NCBI RefSeq assembly: GCF_018137985.1
Contig: NZ_CP073084.1
Coordinates: 62,001-126,000 of the forward strand
Length of the DNA: 64,000 nucleotides
Source of the DNA: Streptococcus oriscaviae
Lineage (GTDB): Bacteria > Bacillota > Bacilli > Lactobacillales > Streptococcaceae
Direction: 5' to 3'
The notes under the pieces are model-generated. The model was not told the origin of the DNA, did no database searches, and was given only the letters and a program-made list of their open reading frames with translations. The position numbers and the translations under genes were made by a program. This document shows positions 27,738 to 36,473 of the stretch, piece after piece (position 1 is the first letter of the stretch; each line of letters begins with the position of its first letter).

Positions 27738-28841
27738 ATGACAAAGACGGTATATATCGCAGGGCTTGGTCTGATAGGTTCTTCTCTGGCATTGGGAATC
27801 CGAAGAGATCACCCCGACTATCGTATCCTAGGTTACAATCGGGGAGAAGCCTCTCGCTCCATCGCCTTGGAAAAAGGGATAGTGGATGAAGCGACAGATG
27901 ACTTTGCACACTTTGCAGGGCAGGCAGACCTTATTTTTCTCTGTGTTCCCATTCAGCAAACCATCGATTTTATCAAGCAACTGGCGACTTTGGAACTCAA
28001 GGAGGGCGTTCTTATTACAGATGCCGGGTCAACCAAGCAAGCGATTGTTGAGGCAGCAGAAACCTATCTTGTCCCTAAACAGCTGAACTTTATTGGTAGT
28101 CATCCTATGGCAGGTAGTCACAAATCAGGGGCTATCGCGGCGGACATCAACCTCTTTGAAAATGCCTATTTTATTTTTACGCCCTGTAAGGCGACCAAGA
28201 AGGATGCTATTCCACGCCTGACAGATTTGCTGTCTGGTCTTCATGCGCGGTTTATCGAGATTGATGCCAAGGAGCATGACTATGTAACCAGTCAGGTTTC
28301 CCATTTTCCCCATGTGCTAGCTTCCAGTTTGATGAATCAAGCAGGCAGCTATGCAGTTGATCATCCACTGACAAATAACTTTGCGGCTGGTGGTTTTCGA
28401 GATATGACGCGTATCGCAGAGAGCGAACCGGGGATGTGGACCAGTATCTTGATGACCAATCCAACCAGTATTCTGGAGCGGATAGAGGAATTCAAGGAGC
28501 GTCTGGATCAGGTGGCAGAAATGCTCAAAACCAGAGATGAATCAGGTATTTGGCACTTTTTTGAACAGGGACGCCTGACCAGAAAAGAAATGGAAATCCA
28601 CAAGCGTGGCGGTGTGGATAGCTTCTATGATATTTTCATCAGTGTACCAGACGAAGAAGATACAATTTTAAAAGTTTTGGAACTTCTTCGGGGAATATCC
28701 GTTGTCAACCTTCGCATCAACGAAGAAAACCGTTCAGATATTAACGGTATTTTGCAAATTACGTTTAAAAATAAGGAAGACTTGGAGAAGGCTGCGCGCC
28801 TTATTCGTGAGCAGACCAGCTACCAGGTTTACCTAGATTAG
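27738..28841 (+). CDS. tyrA: Prephenate dehydrogenase
   Basis: NAD-dependent enzyme converting prephenate to 4-hydroxyphenylpyruvate on the tyrosine branch. The dinucleotide-binding motif GLGLIGSS is at residues 9-16, and the central SHPMAGSHKSG is the conserved substrate-binding segment. The C-terminal 70 residues (SVPDEEDTILKVLELL onward) form an ACT domain suited to tyrosine feedback. The protein has 367 residues. GGAGATGAAATG provides the start. Confidence 0.95.
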   Translation: MTKTVYIAGLGLIGSSLALGIRRDHPDYRILGYNRGEASRSIALEKGIVDEATDDFAHFAGQADLIFLCVPIQQTIDFIKQLATLELKEGVLITDAGSTKQAIVEAAETYLVPKQLNFIGSHPMAGSHKSGAIAADINLFENAYFIFTPCKATKKDAIPRLTDLLSGLHARFIEIDAKEHDYVTSQVSHFPHVLASSLMNQAGSYAVDHPLTNNFAAGGFRDMTRIAESEPGMWTSILMTNPTSILERIEEFKERLDQVAEMLKTRDESGIWHFFEQGRLTRKEMEIHKRGGVDSFYDIFISVPDEEDTILKVLELLRGISVVNLRINEENRSDINGILQITFKNKEDLEKAARLIREQTSYQVYLD

Positions 28842-28850
28842 GAGAAACTT

Positions 28851-29189
28851 ATGTCAACCAACATTTATGATATTGCCAACGAGCTAGAGCGTGCGATTCG
28901 CAACCTCCCTGAATACAAGGCTGTTGAAGCGATTAAGGTTTCTATTGATGGAAACAAAGAAGCCAAAACCATTTTGGAAAACTATATCAACTTCCAAAAA
29001 GAAGTCCAGGCTCAGTTGCAATCTGGTCAAATTCCAGATGGCGATATTCAGAAGAAAATGCAAGATTTCAGCAAGCAGGTACAGAATAATCCACTTTTGA
29101 CGGAGTATTTTAGTAAGCAGCAGCAACTCTCCATCTACATCGCAGATCTTGAAAAAATTATCTTCAAGCCTCTCAATGAACTATTGTAG
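28851..29189 (+). CDS. YlbF/YmcA family protein
   Basis: 112-residue all-helical protein of the YlbF/YmcA family (com_ylbF). In Bacillus, YlbF and YmcA with YaaT act in mRNA maturation through RNase Y. The streptococcal member normally follows tyrA, as here. GGAGAAACTT precedes the ATG. Its role in this organism is inferred only from the family. Confidence 0.85.
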   Translation: MSTNIYDIANELERAIRNLPEYKAVEAIKVSIDGNKEAKTILENYINFQKEVQAQLQSGQIPDGDIQKKMQDFSKQVQNNPLLTEYFSKQQQLSIYIADLEKIIFKPLNELL

Positions 29190-29227
29190 AATGGTACCTC
29201 TATAAGACCGTAAATGTCCAAGATCTT

Positions 29228-29255
29228 GAGAAATCAAGGTCTTGCTTGTTTTATA
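29228..29255 (+). terminator. Terminator after ylbF
   Basis: CTTGAGAAATCAAG and flanking AAGATC/GGTCTT form a hairpin followed by GCTTGTTTT, just downstream of the aroD-aroC-tyrA-ylbF operon. Confidence 0.6.
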
Positions 29256-29415
29256 GGAGTTTTTCTGATGACTTGTTTGAGCACTTTTTATCATAGGTCG
29301 TATGGGAGTTGTTTAGACTCAAAGAAGCTCTAAAAGTCTTATAGCCCCGTTTTTCCTATATTTGTTCGGGATTTGTCAAAAAAGGTTAAAAAGTCAGAAA
29401 ATTTCTGCAAAATCC

Positions 29416-29444
29416 TTGACAAATGATTTTGAAAAAGGTATCAT
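29416..29444 (+). promoter_or_regulatory. Promoter of the aromatic importer operon
   Basis: TTGACA (29416-29421), a 17-base spacer, then TATCAT (29439-29444). It precedes a leader peptide and an attenuator-like terminator. Confidence 0.85.
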
Positions 29445-29483
29445 CGTAAGTAACCTAAAAAGAAATGAAAAAAGGAGACACAT

Positions 29484-29546
29484 ATGTTGTTGACCTGTCA
29501 AACACAAACAGCGAATCATACATATTTCTACGGCTACTTTAGATAG
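29484..29546 (+). CDS. Tyr/Phe-rich leader peptide (attenuator)
   Basis: A 20-codon ORF with an excellent binding site (AAAGGAG, spacing six) that ends in TYFYGYF plus Arg and TAG. Three Tyr and two Phe codons fall within six codons just before the stop, the classical design of ribosome-stalling amino-acid attenuators. It is too short for ordinary gene finders. Competing hairpins and a terminator follow, and then the two lipoprotein genes. It would make transporter expression respond to charged tRNA-Tyr and/or tRNA-Phe. Confidence 0.8.
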   Translation: MLLTCQTQTANHTYFYGYFR

Positions 29547-29733
29547 TGTTTGTAGACATGGAAACATGGATGCAAACACGGGAACGTAATGTTTGTATCT
29601 ATGTGGCTGTAGTGTTTTGACATGTGTCCGCATAGATGTATATCTAAATGGGCACTTGGTCAATCAGTCTGTTTTTCATTTTACAGTTGAATGATAGGAC
29701 CGTTTAGATAAAAACTAAGCGGTCCTATTTTTG
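29546..29733 (+). promoter_or_regulatory. Attenuator region upstream of the importer
   Basis: GTGTTTG (29546-29552) can pair with CAAACAC (29573-29579). The same CAAAC can instead pair with GTTTG at 29591-29595, giving mutually exclusive structures. ATCTATGTGG (29597-29606) pairs with CCGCATAGAT (29628-29637). The last hairpin is the terminator at 29694-29733. The arrangement fits leader-peptide attenuation, but the detailed switch is inferred. Confidence 0.65.
29694..29733 (+). terminator. Attenuator terminator
   Basis: ATAGGACCGTTTAG pairs with CTAAGCGGTCCTAT (14 bp, one G-U) around ATAAAAA, followed by TTTTT. It lies 70 bases before the first structural gene. Confidence 0.9.
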
Positions 29734-29805
29734 TAGCTACATATGGATGAAAAGTCCGTTCGTTGAGACATCATTTCAGCTATAAATAGAAAAGGAGACT
29801 ATCTT

Positions 29806-30765
29806 ATGGGGTTTAAAAAATTGTTACTAGGCTCAATTGCCTTTCTGTCCACCTTAACCTTGGCAGCATGCGGAGGGGGCTCGTCTGATACGAGCACAGT
29901 GAAAGTGGGGATTATCCAATATGCAGAGCATGAAGCCTTGACTTCAGCGAAGGAAGGTTTTCTGGAAGCCTTGAAAGAAGCAGGCTACGCCGAGGGAGAT
30001 AACCTGACTATTGATTTTCAAAATGCGCAAGGCGACCAAGCTAATTTGCAAACCATGGTGGAGCAGTTTGCAGGAAAGAATGATTTAAACTTTGCGATTG
30101 CGACGCCAGCAGCCCAAGCTTTACTGAATGCTGATGCGGACACACCATCAGTCTTTACCGCGGTAACAGATCCTGTGGAAGCGGGTCTGGTAGAGTCCTT
30201 GGAGGTTCCAGGTGGTTCGATGACGGGTTCCATTGATGCTACGGATGTGGCAGATCAAATTGAATTGTTGATGAAGGTGGTGCCGACGGCTAAAACAGTT
30301 GGGATTTTCTACAATTCAAGCGAAGTAAATTCAGAAGTTCAAGCAGAGCAAGCCAAGGCGGCTCTGGAGAAAAAAGGAGTGACCGTGGTTATTAAAACTG
30401 TCACTTCTACAAATGATGTGCAACAGGCAATGACCTCTCTAGCAGGTCAGGTAGATGCCATCTATCTTCCTACGGACAATACAGTTGCTTCAACAGCTTC
30501 CACCATTGGTGAAATTCTTATGGAGGCAAAGGTTCCAGCCATGGGAAGCGATGCAGCTGTCATTGATGCAGGCCTATTTACCTACGGAGTTGACTACCAT
30601 GCTATCGGTGTTCAGGCAGGAGAGTTGGCTGTCAAGATTCTCAAAGGAGAAAAGCCGGCTGACCTTCCAGTAGAAAAACCGCAAACGTCTGCGATTGAAG
30701 TCAACGAAGAAATGGCCAAGGCGCTTGGTATTGATGCAGAAACAATCGAAGCATTGTCTAACTAA
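29806..30765 (+). CDS. ABC importer substrate-binding lipoprotein 1 (TrpX family)
   Basis: 319-residue lipoprotein with a signal peptide and lipobox LAAC (Cys near 22). The mature part has the ABC_sub_bind fold (VGIIQYAEHEALTSAKEGF; FTAVTDPVEAGLVESL), the family of TrpX and related aromatic amino-acid importers. Its closest relative in the window is the next gene. The Tyr/Phe-rich leader upstream suggests a Tyr or Phe ligand rather than tryptophan. AAAAGGAGA precedes the ATG. Confidence 0.88.
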   Translation: MGFKKLLLGSIAFLSTLTLAACGGGSSDTSTVKVGIIQYAEHEALTSAKEGFLEALKEAGYAEGDNLTIDFQNAQGDQANLQTMVEQFAGKNDLNFAIATPAAQALLNADADTPSVFTAVTDPVEAGLVESLEVPGGSMTGSIDATDVADQIELLMKVVPTAKTVGIFYNSSEVNSEVQAEQAKAALEKKGVTVVIKTVTSTNDVQQAMTSLAGQVDAIYLPTDNTVASTASTIGEILMEAKVPAMGSDAAVIDAGLFTYGVDYHAIGVQAGELAVKILKGEKPADLPVEKPQTSAIEVNEEMAKALGIDAETIEALSN

Positions 30766-30792
30766 GATATAAGAAACGATTAAGGAGAAAAA

Positions 30793-31770
30793 ATGATGTA
30801 TTATTTGGTGAAGAAATTGACGAAACTATCTGTGATTGGTTTGGGGGCTCTGACATTAGCAGCCTGCTCAACCACAAGTGATTCAGGAACTTCGGGCGAT
30901 ATGGTTCGTGTGGGAATTCTTCAGTATATGGAACACGATTCTCTGACTGCGGCTCGTGAAGGCTTTGTAGCTGAATTGGAAGCCAACGGTTATGCGGAAG
31001 GCGAAAAGATTAAATTGGACTACCAAAACGCCCAAGGCGATCAAGCCAATCTTCAAACCATTTCGGAGCAGTTGGTAGATGAGAATGACATCATTCTTGC
31101 GATTGCAACACCAGCAGCGCAAAGCTTGGCTACTGTTTCAACAGATACTCCAATTCTCTTTACCGCGGTAACAGATCCGTTATCAGCTGATTTAGTATCC
31201 TCTATTGAAGAACCAGGCGGACTTCTGACAGGAACTAGCGATCAGGCACCGATTGATAAACAGGTAGAGCTTCTTGGTCAAGCCGTTCCTGATGCCAAGA
31301 CAGTCGGTATTCTCTACACAACTAGCGAGCGAAATTCTGAAGTTCAGGTTGAAGAGGCGCAAGCCTTGTTGGAAAAAGCAGGTTATAAGGTTGTTATCAA
31401 AGGCATTACCAACTCCAACGAAGTTCAAGATGCAGCAACCAGCTTGATGCAGGATGTGGATGCCGTTTTTGTTCCTACGGATAATACGGTAGCCTCAACT
31501 ATGACCATGATTGGTGAATTGTCTGTTGAGTATAAGGTTCCAGTTATTGGTGGGTCAACAGATATGGTAGATGAGGGCGGTCTATTAACATATGGTACCA
31601 ACTATGAAGCGCTCGGTCGCCAGACTGCTAAGATGGCTATCAAGATTATCGAAGGAGCAGATCCTGCCAAGACAGCTGTCGAGTACCCAGAAACTGTTAA
31701 TTTGTATGTGAATGAAGAAATGGCTAAAAAACTTGGCATTGACACATCTAAGTTGACTGTTTCAGAATAA
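30793..31770 (+). CDS. ABC importer substrate-binding lipoprotein 2 (TrpX family)
   Basis: 325-residue tandem paralogue of the preceding gene, with lipobox LAAC (Cys near 25) and the same fold (VGILQYMEHDSLTAAREGF; DPLSADLVSSIEEPGG). Two binding proteins feeding one permease/ATPase pair suggest either two ligands or two affinities. It has its own AAGGAG site. A 129-bp spacer without an obvious terminator separates it from the permease. Confidence 0.88.
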   Translation: MMYYLVKKLTKLSVIGLGALTLAACSTTSDSGTSGDMVRVGILQYMEHDSLTAAREGFVAELEANGYAEGEKIKLDYQNAQGDQANLQTISEQLVDENDIILAIATPAAQSLATVSTDTPILFTAVTDPLSADLVSSIEEPGGLLTGTSDQAPIDKQVELLGQAVPDAKTVGILYTTSERNSEVQVEEAQALLEKAGYKVVIKGITNSNEVQDAATSLMQDVDAVFVPTDNTVASTMTMIGELSVEYKVPVIGGSTDMVDEGGLLTYGTNYEALGRQTAKMAIKIIEGADPAKTAVEYPETVNLYVNEEMAKKLGIDTSKLTVSE

Positions 31771-31899
31771 GAACGTCTAGAAAGGAAGAAGGTCAATTCA
31801 GTGGCCTACGGTAGTCAAAGGAGATAGGATGCAGATAGAAGGTCAAACAAGACACAGCATCATGTTATTTCAAAAGACTATCCATTAAAGGAGAAAATC

Positions 31900-32793
31900 G
31901 TGGATATTGTATTATCGAGTATATCGCAAGGACTTTTATGGTCCATTATGGCGATTGGTGTTTATGTAACATTTCGTATCTTGGATATTGCAGATTTGAC
32001 AGCAGAGGGTTCCTATCCCTTGGGAGCGGCCATCTGCGCAACTGGTATTGTGAGTGGTGTGAACCCACTCCTTGCCACCCTGCTTGCCTTTGTGGGTGGG
32101 GCTGTGGCTGGTTTGGTGTCTGGTCTGCTTCACACCAAGATGAAGATCCCAGCTCTTTTAACTGGTATCGTTACCCTGACAGGACTCTATTCTATTAACC
32201 TGAAAATCTTGGGTAAGGCTAATGTGGCCCTTCTTAAACAGGAAACATTGGTTACTCAGTTGCAGAAACTAGGCTTGACGAAGACCTATGCAGTGCTTTT
32301 GATTGGCACGGTCTTTGTCCTAGTGGTGATTGGCTTATTGACCATCTTGCTCAACACTCAGCTCGGTCTTGCTCTTCGTTCAACAGGGGATAATATTCCG
32401 ATGAGCGAGGCCAATGGTATCAATGTTGACAGGATGAAGATTTATGGCTATATGATTTCAAATGGCTTGATTGCCCTTTGTGGAGCCTTGCTGACACAGA
32501 ACAATGGTTATGCGGACATCAACTCAGGTACTGGAACCATCGTTATCGGTTTAGCCTCTGTCATTATTGCGGAAGTTATTTTGCGCAACTTGCGTATCGG
32601 CTGGCGACTCTTGTCTGTTGTTCTAGGAGCCATTGTCTATCGTTTGATTATCCTTGCAATTTTGGAAATTCCAGGCATGGATGCTGATTTGGTAAAACTC
32701 TTCTCAGCAATCTTACTTGCAGTTGTCTTGTTTGTACCAGAGCTTCAACAAAAATTGAAAATCCGTCGTCCAAAATTGGCGGAAAAGGCATAG
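31900..32793 (+). CDS. ABC importer permease (TrpY family)
   Basis: 297-residue permease of the BPD_transp_2/LivH-like family, with about eight or nine membrane segments. The conserved cytoplasmic loop LRSTGDNIPMSEANGINVDR couples to the ATPase. The start is GTG at 31900 after AAGGAGAAAATC. Contiguity with the two lipoproteins and the ATPase gives a complete importer. Confidence 0.88.
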   Translation: MDIVLSSISQGLLWSIMAIGVYVTFRILDIADLTAEGSYPLGAAICATGIVSGVNPLLATLLAFVGGAVAGLVSGLLHTKMKIPALLTGIVTLTGLYSINLKILGKANVALLKQETLVTQLQKLGLTKTYAVLLIGTVFVLVVIGLLTILLNTQLGLALRSTGDNIPMSEANGINVDRMKIYGYMISNGLIALCGALLTQNNGYADINSGTGTIVIGLASVIIAEVILRNLRIGWRLLSVVLGAIVYRLIILAILEIPGMDADLVKLFSAILLAVVLFVPELQQKLKIRRPKLAEKA

Positions 32794-32802
32794 GAGGACA
32801 GC

Positions 32803-33606
32803 ATGAGTACTATTTTATCAATTCAATCCATTCATAAAACCTTTGAGGCAGGAACAATCAATGAAAACCATGTCCTGCGTGGGTTAAACCTAGACGTACA
32901 AGAAGGGGATTTTATTTCCATCATTGGAGGAAACGGTGCAGGCAAGTCAACCTTGATGAACTCTTTGGCAGGTGCCTTGAGTGTTGATCAGGGAGACATC
33001 TTACTAGAAGGTAAGTCAATTAAGTCGGTTCCAGCAGCCAAACGCGCAGCCTACATTAGTCGAGTCTTTCAAGATCCAAAGATGGGAACAGCTTCTCGTT
33101 TAACTATTGAAGAAAATATGGCAGTTGCTTACCGTCGCGGTCTTTCTCGTGGTCTTGGTTGGGGAGTGAAAGACAGTGAACGCAAGATTTTTGTAGAGGC
33201 ATTGAAAGAATTAGGGCTGGGCCTTGAGAATCGGATGAAGGTAGACACTCAGTTTTTATCAGGCGGACAAAGACAGGCCTTGACCCTCTTGATGGCTTCT
33301 CTGGTAAAACCAAAGGTTCTTCTTTTGGATGAACACACAGCAGCCCTCGATCCAAAAACCAGCGATATGGTCATGGAACTGACTAAGAAAATTGTAGAGA
33401 GTCATCAGTTAACAGCTCTTATGATTACCCACAATATGGAAAATGCCATTGCCTATGGAAATCGTCTGGTCATGCTCCATCATGGCCAAATTGTTGTGGA
33501 TGTCAAGGGAGAAGAAAAGGCCAACCTAACTGTTCAAGATCTGATGGAGCTATTCCATAAGAATAGCGGACAGGTTTTGAACAATGATGAACTGATTTTG
33601 AATTAA
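32803..33606 (+). CDS. ABC importer ATPase (TrpZ family)
   Basis: 267-residue ATP-binding subunit: Walker A GGNGAGKST near residues 43-51, signature LSGGQRQALTL near 147-157, Walker B VLLLDEHTAALDP near 168-180. It energises the aromatic amino-acid importer. GGAGGACAGC precedes the ATG. A terminator follows directly. Confidence 0.9.
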   Translation: MSTILSIQSIHKTFEAGTINENHVLRGLNLDVQEGDFISIIGGNGAGKSTLMNSLAGALSVDQGDILLEGKSIKSVPAAKRAAYISRVFQDPKMGTASRLTIEENMAVAYRRGLSRGLGWGVKDSERKIFVEALKELGLGLENRMKVDTQFLSGGQRQALTLLMASLVKPKVLLLDEHTAALDPKTSDMVMELTKKIVESHQLTALMITHNMENAIAYGNRLVMLHHGQIVVDVKGEEKANLTVQDLMELFHKNSGQVLNNDELILN

Positions 33607-33610
33607 GCAA

Positions 33611-33636
33611 AAAAGCCTGAGCAATCAGGCTTTTTT
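33611..33636 (+). terminator. Terminator after the importer operon
   Basis: GCCTGA (33615-33620), loop GCAA, TCAGGC (33625-33630), then six T. The A-run on the left could also serve the convergent LysR gene. Confidence 0.88.
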
Positions 33637-33651
33637 AGGTTCAACTCGTTG

Positions 33652-34554
33652 TTAAATGATGTCAGTCAGCTCAGTCGTTGCAGCAATGAAATCAATAAAA
33701 TTTCTCAGATCCTTGGTAAGAGGCTTATTATTTCGATAGACAGCGTAGTAAATACGGGCATTTTTCAAATCATCCAACTCGATGATTTCAATGTCCTCAA
33801 TCGTATGGAGGAAGTCCAGTTTGGGCATAAGGGCTAGCCCAAAGCCTTGGGAAACCAGACCAGCCACCGTTTCGTCCTCACTGACTTCAAAGGCAATCTG
33901 CGGTCTTTCTTTTTCCTTGCTATATATCTGTTCAATCAGGGGTCTCATGCCGCTCCGCGGGGAAAACCAAACTTGGGGATAGGGCAGGGTATCCGTGATG
34001 GTCACCTTGTCTAGGTCCAAGAGGGGGTGTTTTTTTGGAACAATCAAGACCATATCCTGGGCAAAGATAGGGATGAAAGAAATCGTCGGATAGTTTTCTA
34101 GTTTGGAACAAAAGGCCAAATCGTAGCGATCGTTGAGGACGCCTTCCACCATATCCGTGGACATGCCGCTGTCATTGTGAAAGTCAAAGCGGGAATTGGT
34201 TTTAGGATAGGCTTCCATAAACTTTCGAACCAAGTTTGGAACGGCCTTTCTTCCCAGCACCCGAAGGAGGGTCAGATTGATAACCGGTCTATTGGAATGT
34301 TTTTTCTGGAGGTGGCTGATACCCTTGTCCAAAATGGCAAGAGATGATTGGACTGTGGCATAAAACTCTCTGCCTTGGTTGGTCAGTATGACATTGCGGC
34401 CCTGCTTGCGAAAGAGGGGGACCTTGATTTCTTCCTCCAGAGTGGCAATGGCATGGCTCAGGGTAGGCTGGGTGATATGCAATTTTTTAGCGGCATCGGT
34501 GTAGTGTTCTAGGTCAGCCAGAACCAAAAAATAGCGAAGATGTTGTAAATTCAT
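33652..34554 (-). CDS. LysR-family transcriptional regulator of the accessory cluster
   Basis: 300-residue LTTR with the N-terminal winged helix-turn-helix (residues 1-60: MNLQHLRYFLVLADLEHYTD, TQPTLSHAIATLEEE) and a C-terminal effector-binding domain. It is divergent from the isomerase-SDR-MFS operon, the usual LysR arrangement. A T-N11-A dyad lies in the shared gap, and an almost identical dyad sits before aroD2. The effector is likely a cluster substrate such as shikimate, quinate or an aromatic acid; that is inference. Confidence 0.9.
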   Translation of the reverse strand: MNLQHLRYFLVLADLEHYTDAAKKLHITQPTLSHAIATLEEEIKVPLFRKQGRNVILTNQGREFYATVQSSLAILDKGISHLQKKHSNRPVINLTLLRVLGRKAVPNLVRKFMEAYPKTNSRFDFHNDSGMSTDMVEGVLNDRYDLAFCSKLENYPTISFIPIFAQDMVLIVPKKHPLLDLDKVTITDTLPYPQVWFSPRSGMRPLIEQIYSKEKERPQIAFEVSEDETVAGLVSQGFGLALMPKLDFLHTIEDIEIIELDDLKNARIYYAVYRNNKPLTKDLRNFIDFIAATTELTDII

Positions 34555-34596
34555 ATGGGCCCCCTTGCGTTATCCTTGCTTCTATTGTAGCACGAA

Positions 34597-34613
34597 TGAT
34601 AGAAAGAATCTAT
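34597..34613 (+). promoter_or_regulatory. Candidate LysR operator 1
   Basis: TGATAGAAAGAATCTAT: arms ATAG and CTAT around seven bases, a T-N11-A box. It lies between the LysR gene and the divergent operon. It matches site 2 at 42680-42696 at 15 of 17 positions. Confidence 0.7.
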
Positions 34614-34635
34614 TGATTACCAATTTTTTTCTAAT

Positions 34636-34664
34636 TTGTTTTTCTATTCTGACTGGATTATAAT
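34636..34664 (+). promoter_or_regulatory. Promoter of the accessory cluster operon
   Basis: TTGTTT (34636-34641), a 17-base spacer, then TATAAT (34659-34664). The -10 is flanked by TTTCTAT and ATAGAAA, which may be further LysR half-sites. Confidence 0.7.
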
Positions 34665-34710
34665 TAAAAATATAGAAAGTGAAAAAAGTAACAAACTAGG
34701 AGGGTTGACG

Positions 34711-35553
34711 ATGTCTAAACGTTCACCAATCACCATCAGTTCCTGGACCTTGGGCGATCAATGTCGATTTGAAGACCGTGTCAAGGCTGCTAAGGATGCG
34801 GGCTTTGAAGCTATTGGCCTTCGTGCTGAAACCTATGTGGATGCACTCCAAGAAGGTCTGACCGATCAAGATATTTTGGCTATTTTGGCCAAGTATGACA
34901 TGGTAGTGTCCGAAGTTGAGTATATTGTACAGTGGGCAGAAGAAAACCGCAGCTATGAGCAAAAATACAAGGAGCAGATGTGCTTCCACATGTGCGACCT
35001 CTTTGGTGTCAACCATATTAACTGTGGCCTGATGGAAAACTATTCAGTTGAATACACAGGTCAAAAATTGAAAGAATTGTGTGCCCGTGCAGGTCACCGG
35101 ATTATCGGTGTGGAGCCCATGCCATATTCTGGGCTGCCGAACTTTGACAAGGCCTTTGCGGTTGTGAAAGCCTCTGGAGCGGACAATGCCCGGATTATTT
35201 TGGATACCTGGCATTGGGTGCGGGCAGACCAACCCTACCGTGCCCTTACAGCTGAAGAGGCAGCATCTGTTGTGTCCATTCAAATCAATGATGCCTACGA
35301 CCGCCCATATGCCTTCTCCATTCTTCGAGACGAATCCATGCATGATCGCCTAGCACCTGGTACAGGTGCTAAGGACACAGCCGGTTTCCTCCGGATGGTG
35401 AAAGAGGCTGGCATTAGCCCAGCGGTTGTTGGTGTTGAGGTCATCTCTGATGAGATTCTCAGCCGAGGTTTAGACCAGGCAGCTAACCATACCTATGAAA
35501 ATACCATCAAGGTCTTGGAAGAAGTTTGGCCAGAGCTCTTGCCGGGCAAATAA
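34711..35553 (+). CDS. Sugar-phosphate isomerase/epimerase-like TIM barrel
   Basis: 280-residue AP-endonuclease-2/xylose-isomerase-like TIM barrel. The start is the ATG at 34711 (TAGGAGGG upstream), not the TTG at 34636, which is in the promoter. Likely metal ligands are Glu in GVEPMPYS, Asp and His in ILDTWHW, Asn/Asp in QINDA and Glu in GVEVISDE. The superfamily includes inosose isomerases and dehydratases, and also 3-dehydroshikimate dehydratases. The cluster context makes a cyclitol or shikimate-type substrate attractive but unproven. Confidence 0.8.
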   Translation: MSKRSPITISSWTLGDQCRFEDRVKAAKDAGFEAIGLRAETYVDALQEGLTDQDILAILAKYDMVVSEVEYIVQWAEENRSYEQKYKEQMCFHMCDLFGVNHINCGLMENYSVEYTGQKLKELCARAGHRIIGVEPMPYSGLPNFDKAFAVVKASGADNARIILDTWHWVRADQPYRALTAEEAASVVSIQINDAYDRPYAFSILRDESMHDRLAPGTGAKDTAGFLRMVKEAGISPAVVGVEVISDEILSRGLDQAANHTYENTIKVLEEVWPELLPGK

Positions 35554-35559
35554 TGCTGA

Positions 35560-35591
35560 AACAGTCAATCGCATGATTGAGTGACTGTTGG
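35560..35591 (+). other. Intergenic hairpin between isomerase and SDR genes
   Basis: ACAGTCAATC pairs with GATTGAGTGACTGT (small bulge) around GCAT. There is no T-run, so it is more likely a processing or stability element than a full terminator. Confidence 0.4.
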
Positions 35592-35618
35592 TGAAAAATA
35601 AAAAATGAGGAGAAAATC

Positions 35619-36473
35619 ATGTCAGACAAATGGTTAGGACTTGAAGGAAAGGTTGCAGCTGTCACAGGTGCCGTTGGAGGTATGGGACGGACCATCGTTC
35701 AAGAATTTGCAAAACAAGGAGCCAAGGTAGTGCTCATGGATATTCGTGAGGACGCCTTGGTCGAGTACGCAGAAGAGATTGCCAAAGAATATGGTATCGA
35801 AACCCTTGCAGTAAAGACCAACTCCGTTTCAGAAGAAGAAGTGGACAATGCTGTTGCTAAAACCCTAGAAAAATTTGGCCGGGTGGACATCTTGGTCAAT
35901 ACAGCAGCCATGCTGCGTGCCTGTCCCTTAGAGGATCTTCCTCTGGATGAATGGCGAGAAACTGTCGATATCAACTTGACAGGTTACTTCTTGGTATCTC
36001 AGCGCTTCGGCCGCCAATTTATCAAGCAAGGAAAGGGAACCATGGTTCACATTTCCACCATTGCCTCTGTTTTCCCAGAAACCTATTCCGCAGCTTATAG
36101 CTCCACCAAGGCTGGGGTCAACATGATGTCTCGTCAAATGGCTGCAGAATGGGGCCAATTTGGGGTTCGCTCCAACTGTATTCAGCCATGTTTTGTGAAA
36201 ACTCCCTTGTCTGAAAGCTTCTATGCAGATCCAGTGGTAGAAGAAGGTCGCAAGGCCTTGACCGCCAACAAACGGATTGGAAATACCATGGACATTGCCA
36301 ATGCGGTTATGTACCTTGCCAGTGATCGTTCCGACTACACCAATGGTCATGAACTCCGTGTGGAAGGTGGATTTGGTATCATGATGGGTGACCAAACGCC
36401 AAAACCAGGTGGCCGTCGGGAATTTGCTGTCAAAGAGCATGAGGCTTACTTGGCCCGCTTGAATGGCAAATAA
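35619..36473 (+). CDS. SDR-family oxidoreductase
   Basis: 284-residue short-chain dehydrogenase: cofactor motif TGAVGGMG near residues 16-23, NTAA near 92, catalytic Ser in HISTIAS and YSSTKAG near 164-170. Such enzymes oxidise or reduce ring hydroxyls. In this cluster it could act on quinate, shikimate or a reduced product. AGGAGAAAATC precedes the ATG. About 30 residues follow the usual SDR end and are rich in basic residues. Confidence 0.85.
   Translation: MSDKWLGLEGKVAAVTGAVGGMGRTIVQEFAKQGAKVVLMDIREDALVEYAEEIAKEYGIETLAVKTNSVSEEEVDNAVAKTLEKFGRVDILVNTAAMLRACPLEDLPLDEWRETVDINLTGYFLVSQRFGRQFIKQGKGTMVHISTIASVFPETYSAAYSSTKAGVNMMSRQMAAEWGQFGVRSNCIQPCFVKTPLSESFYADPVVEEGRKALTANKRIGNTMDIANAVMYLASDRSDYTNGHELRVEGGFGIMMGDQTPKPGGRREFAVKEHEAYLARLNGK

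Noticed and set aside
29190..29480. Search for a T-box upstream of the importer
   Set aside because: No specifier-loop architecture or T-box sequence TGGNACCGCG was found; the GGACCG here is part of the simple terminator stem.
34636..34710. N-terminal extension of the TIM-barrel protein from TTG 34636
   Set aside because: It begins in the -35 box and runs through the promoter; AGGAGG before ATG 34711 fixes the start.
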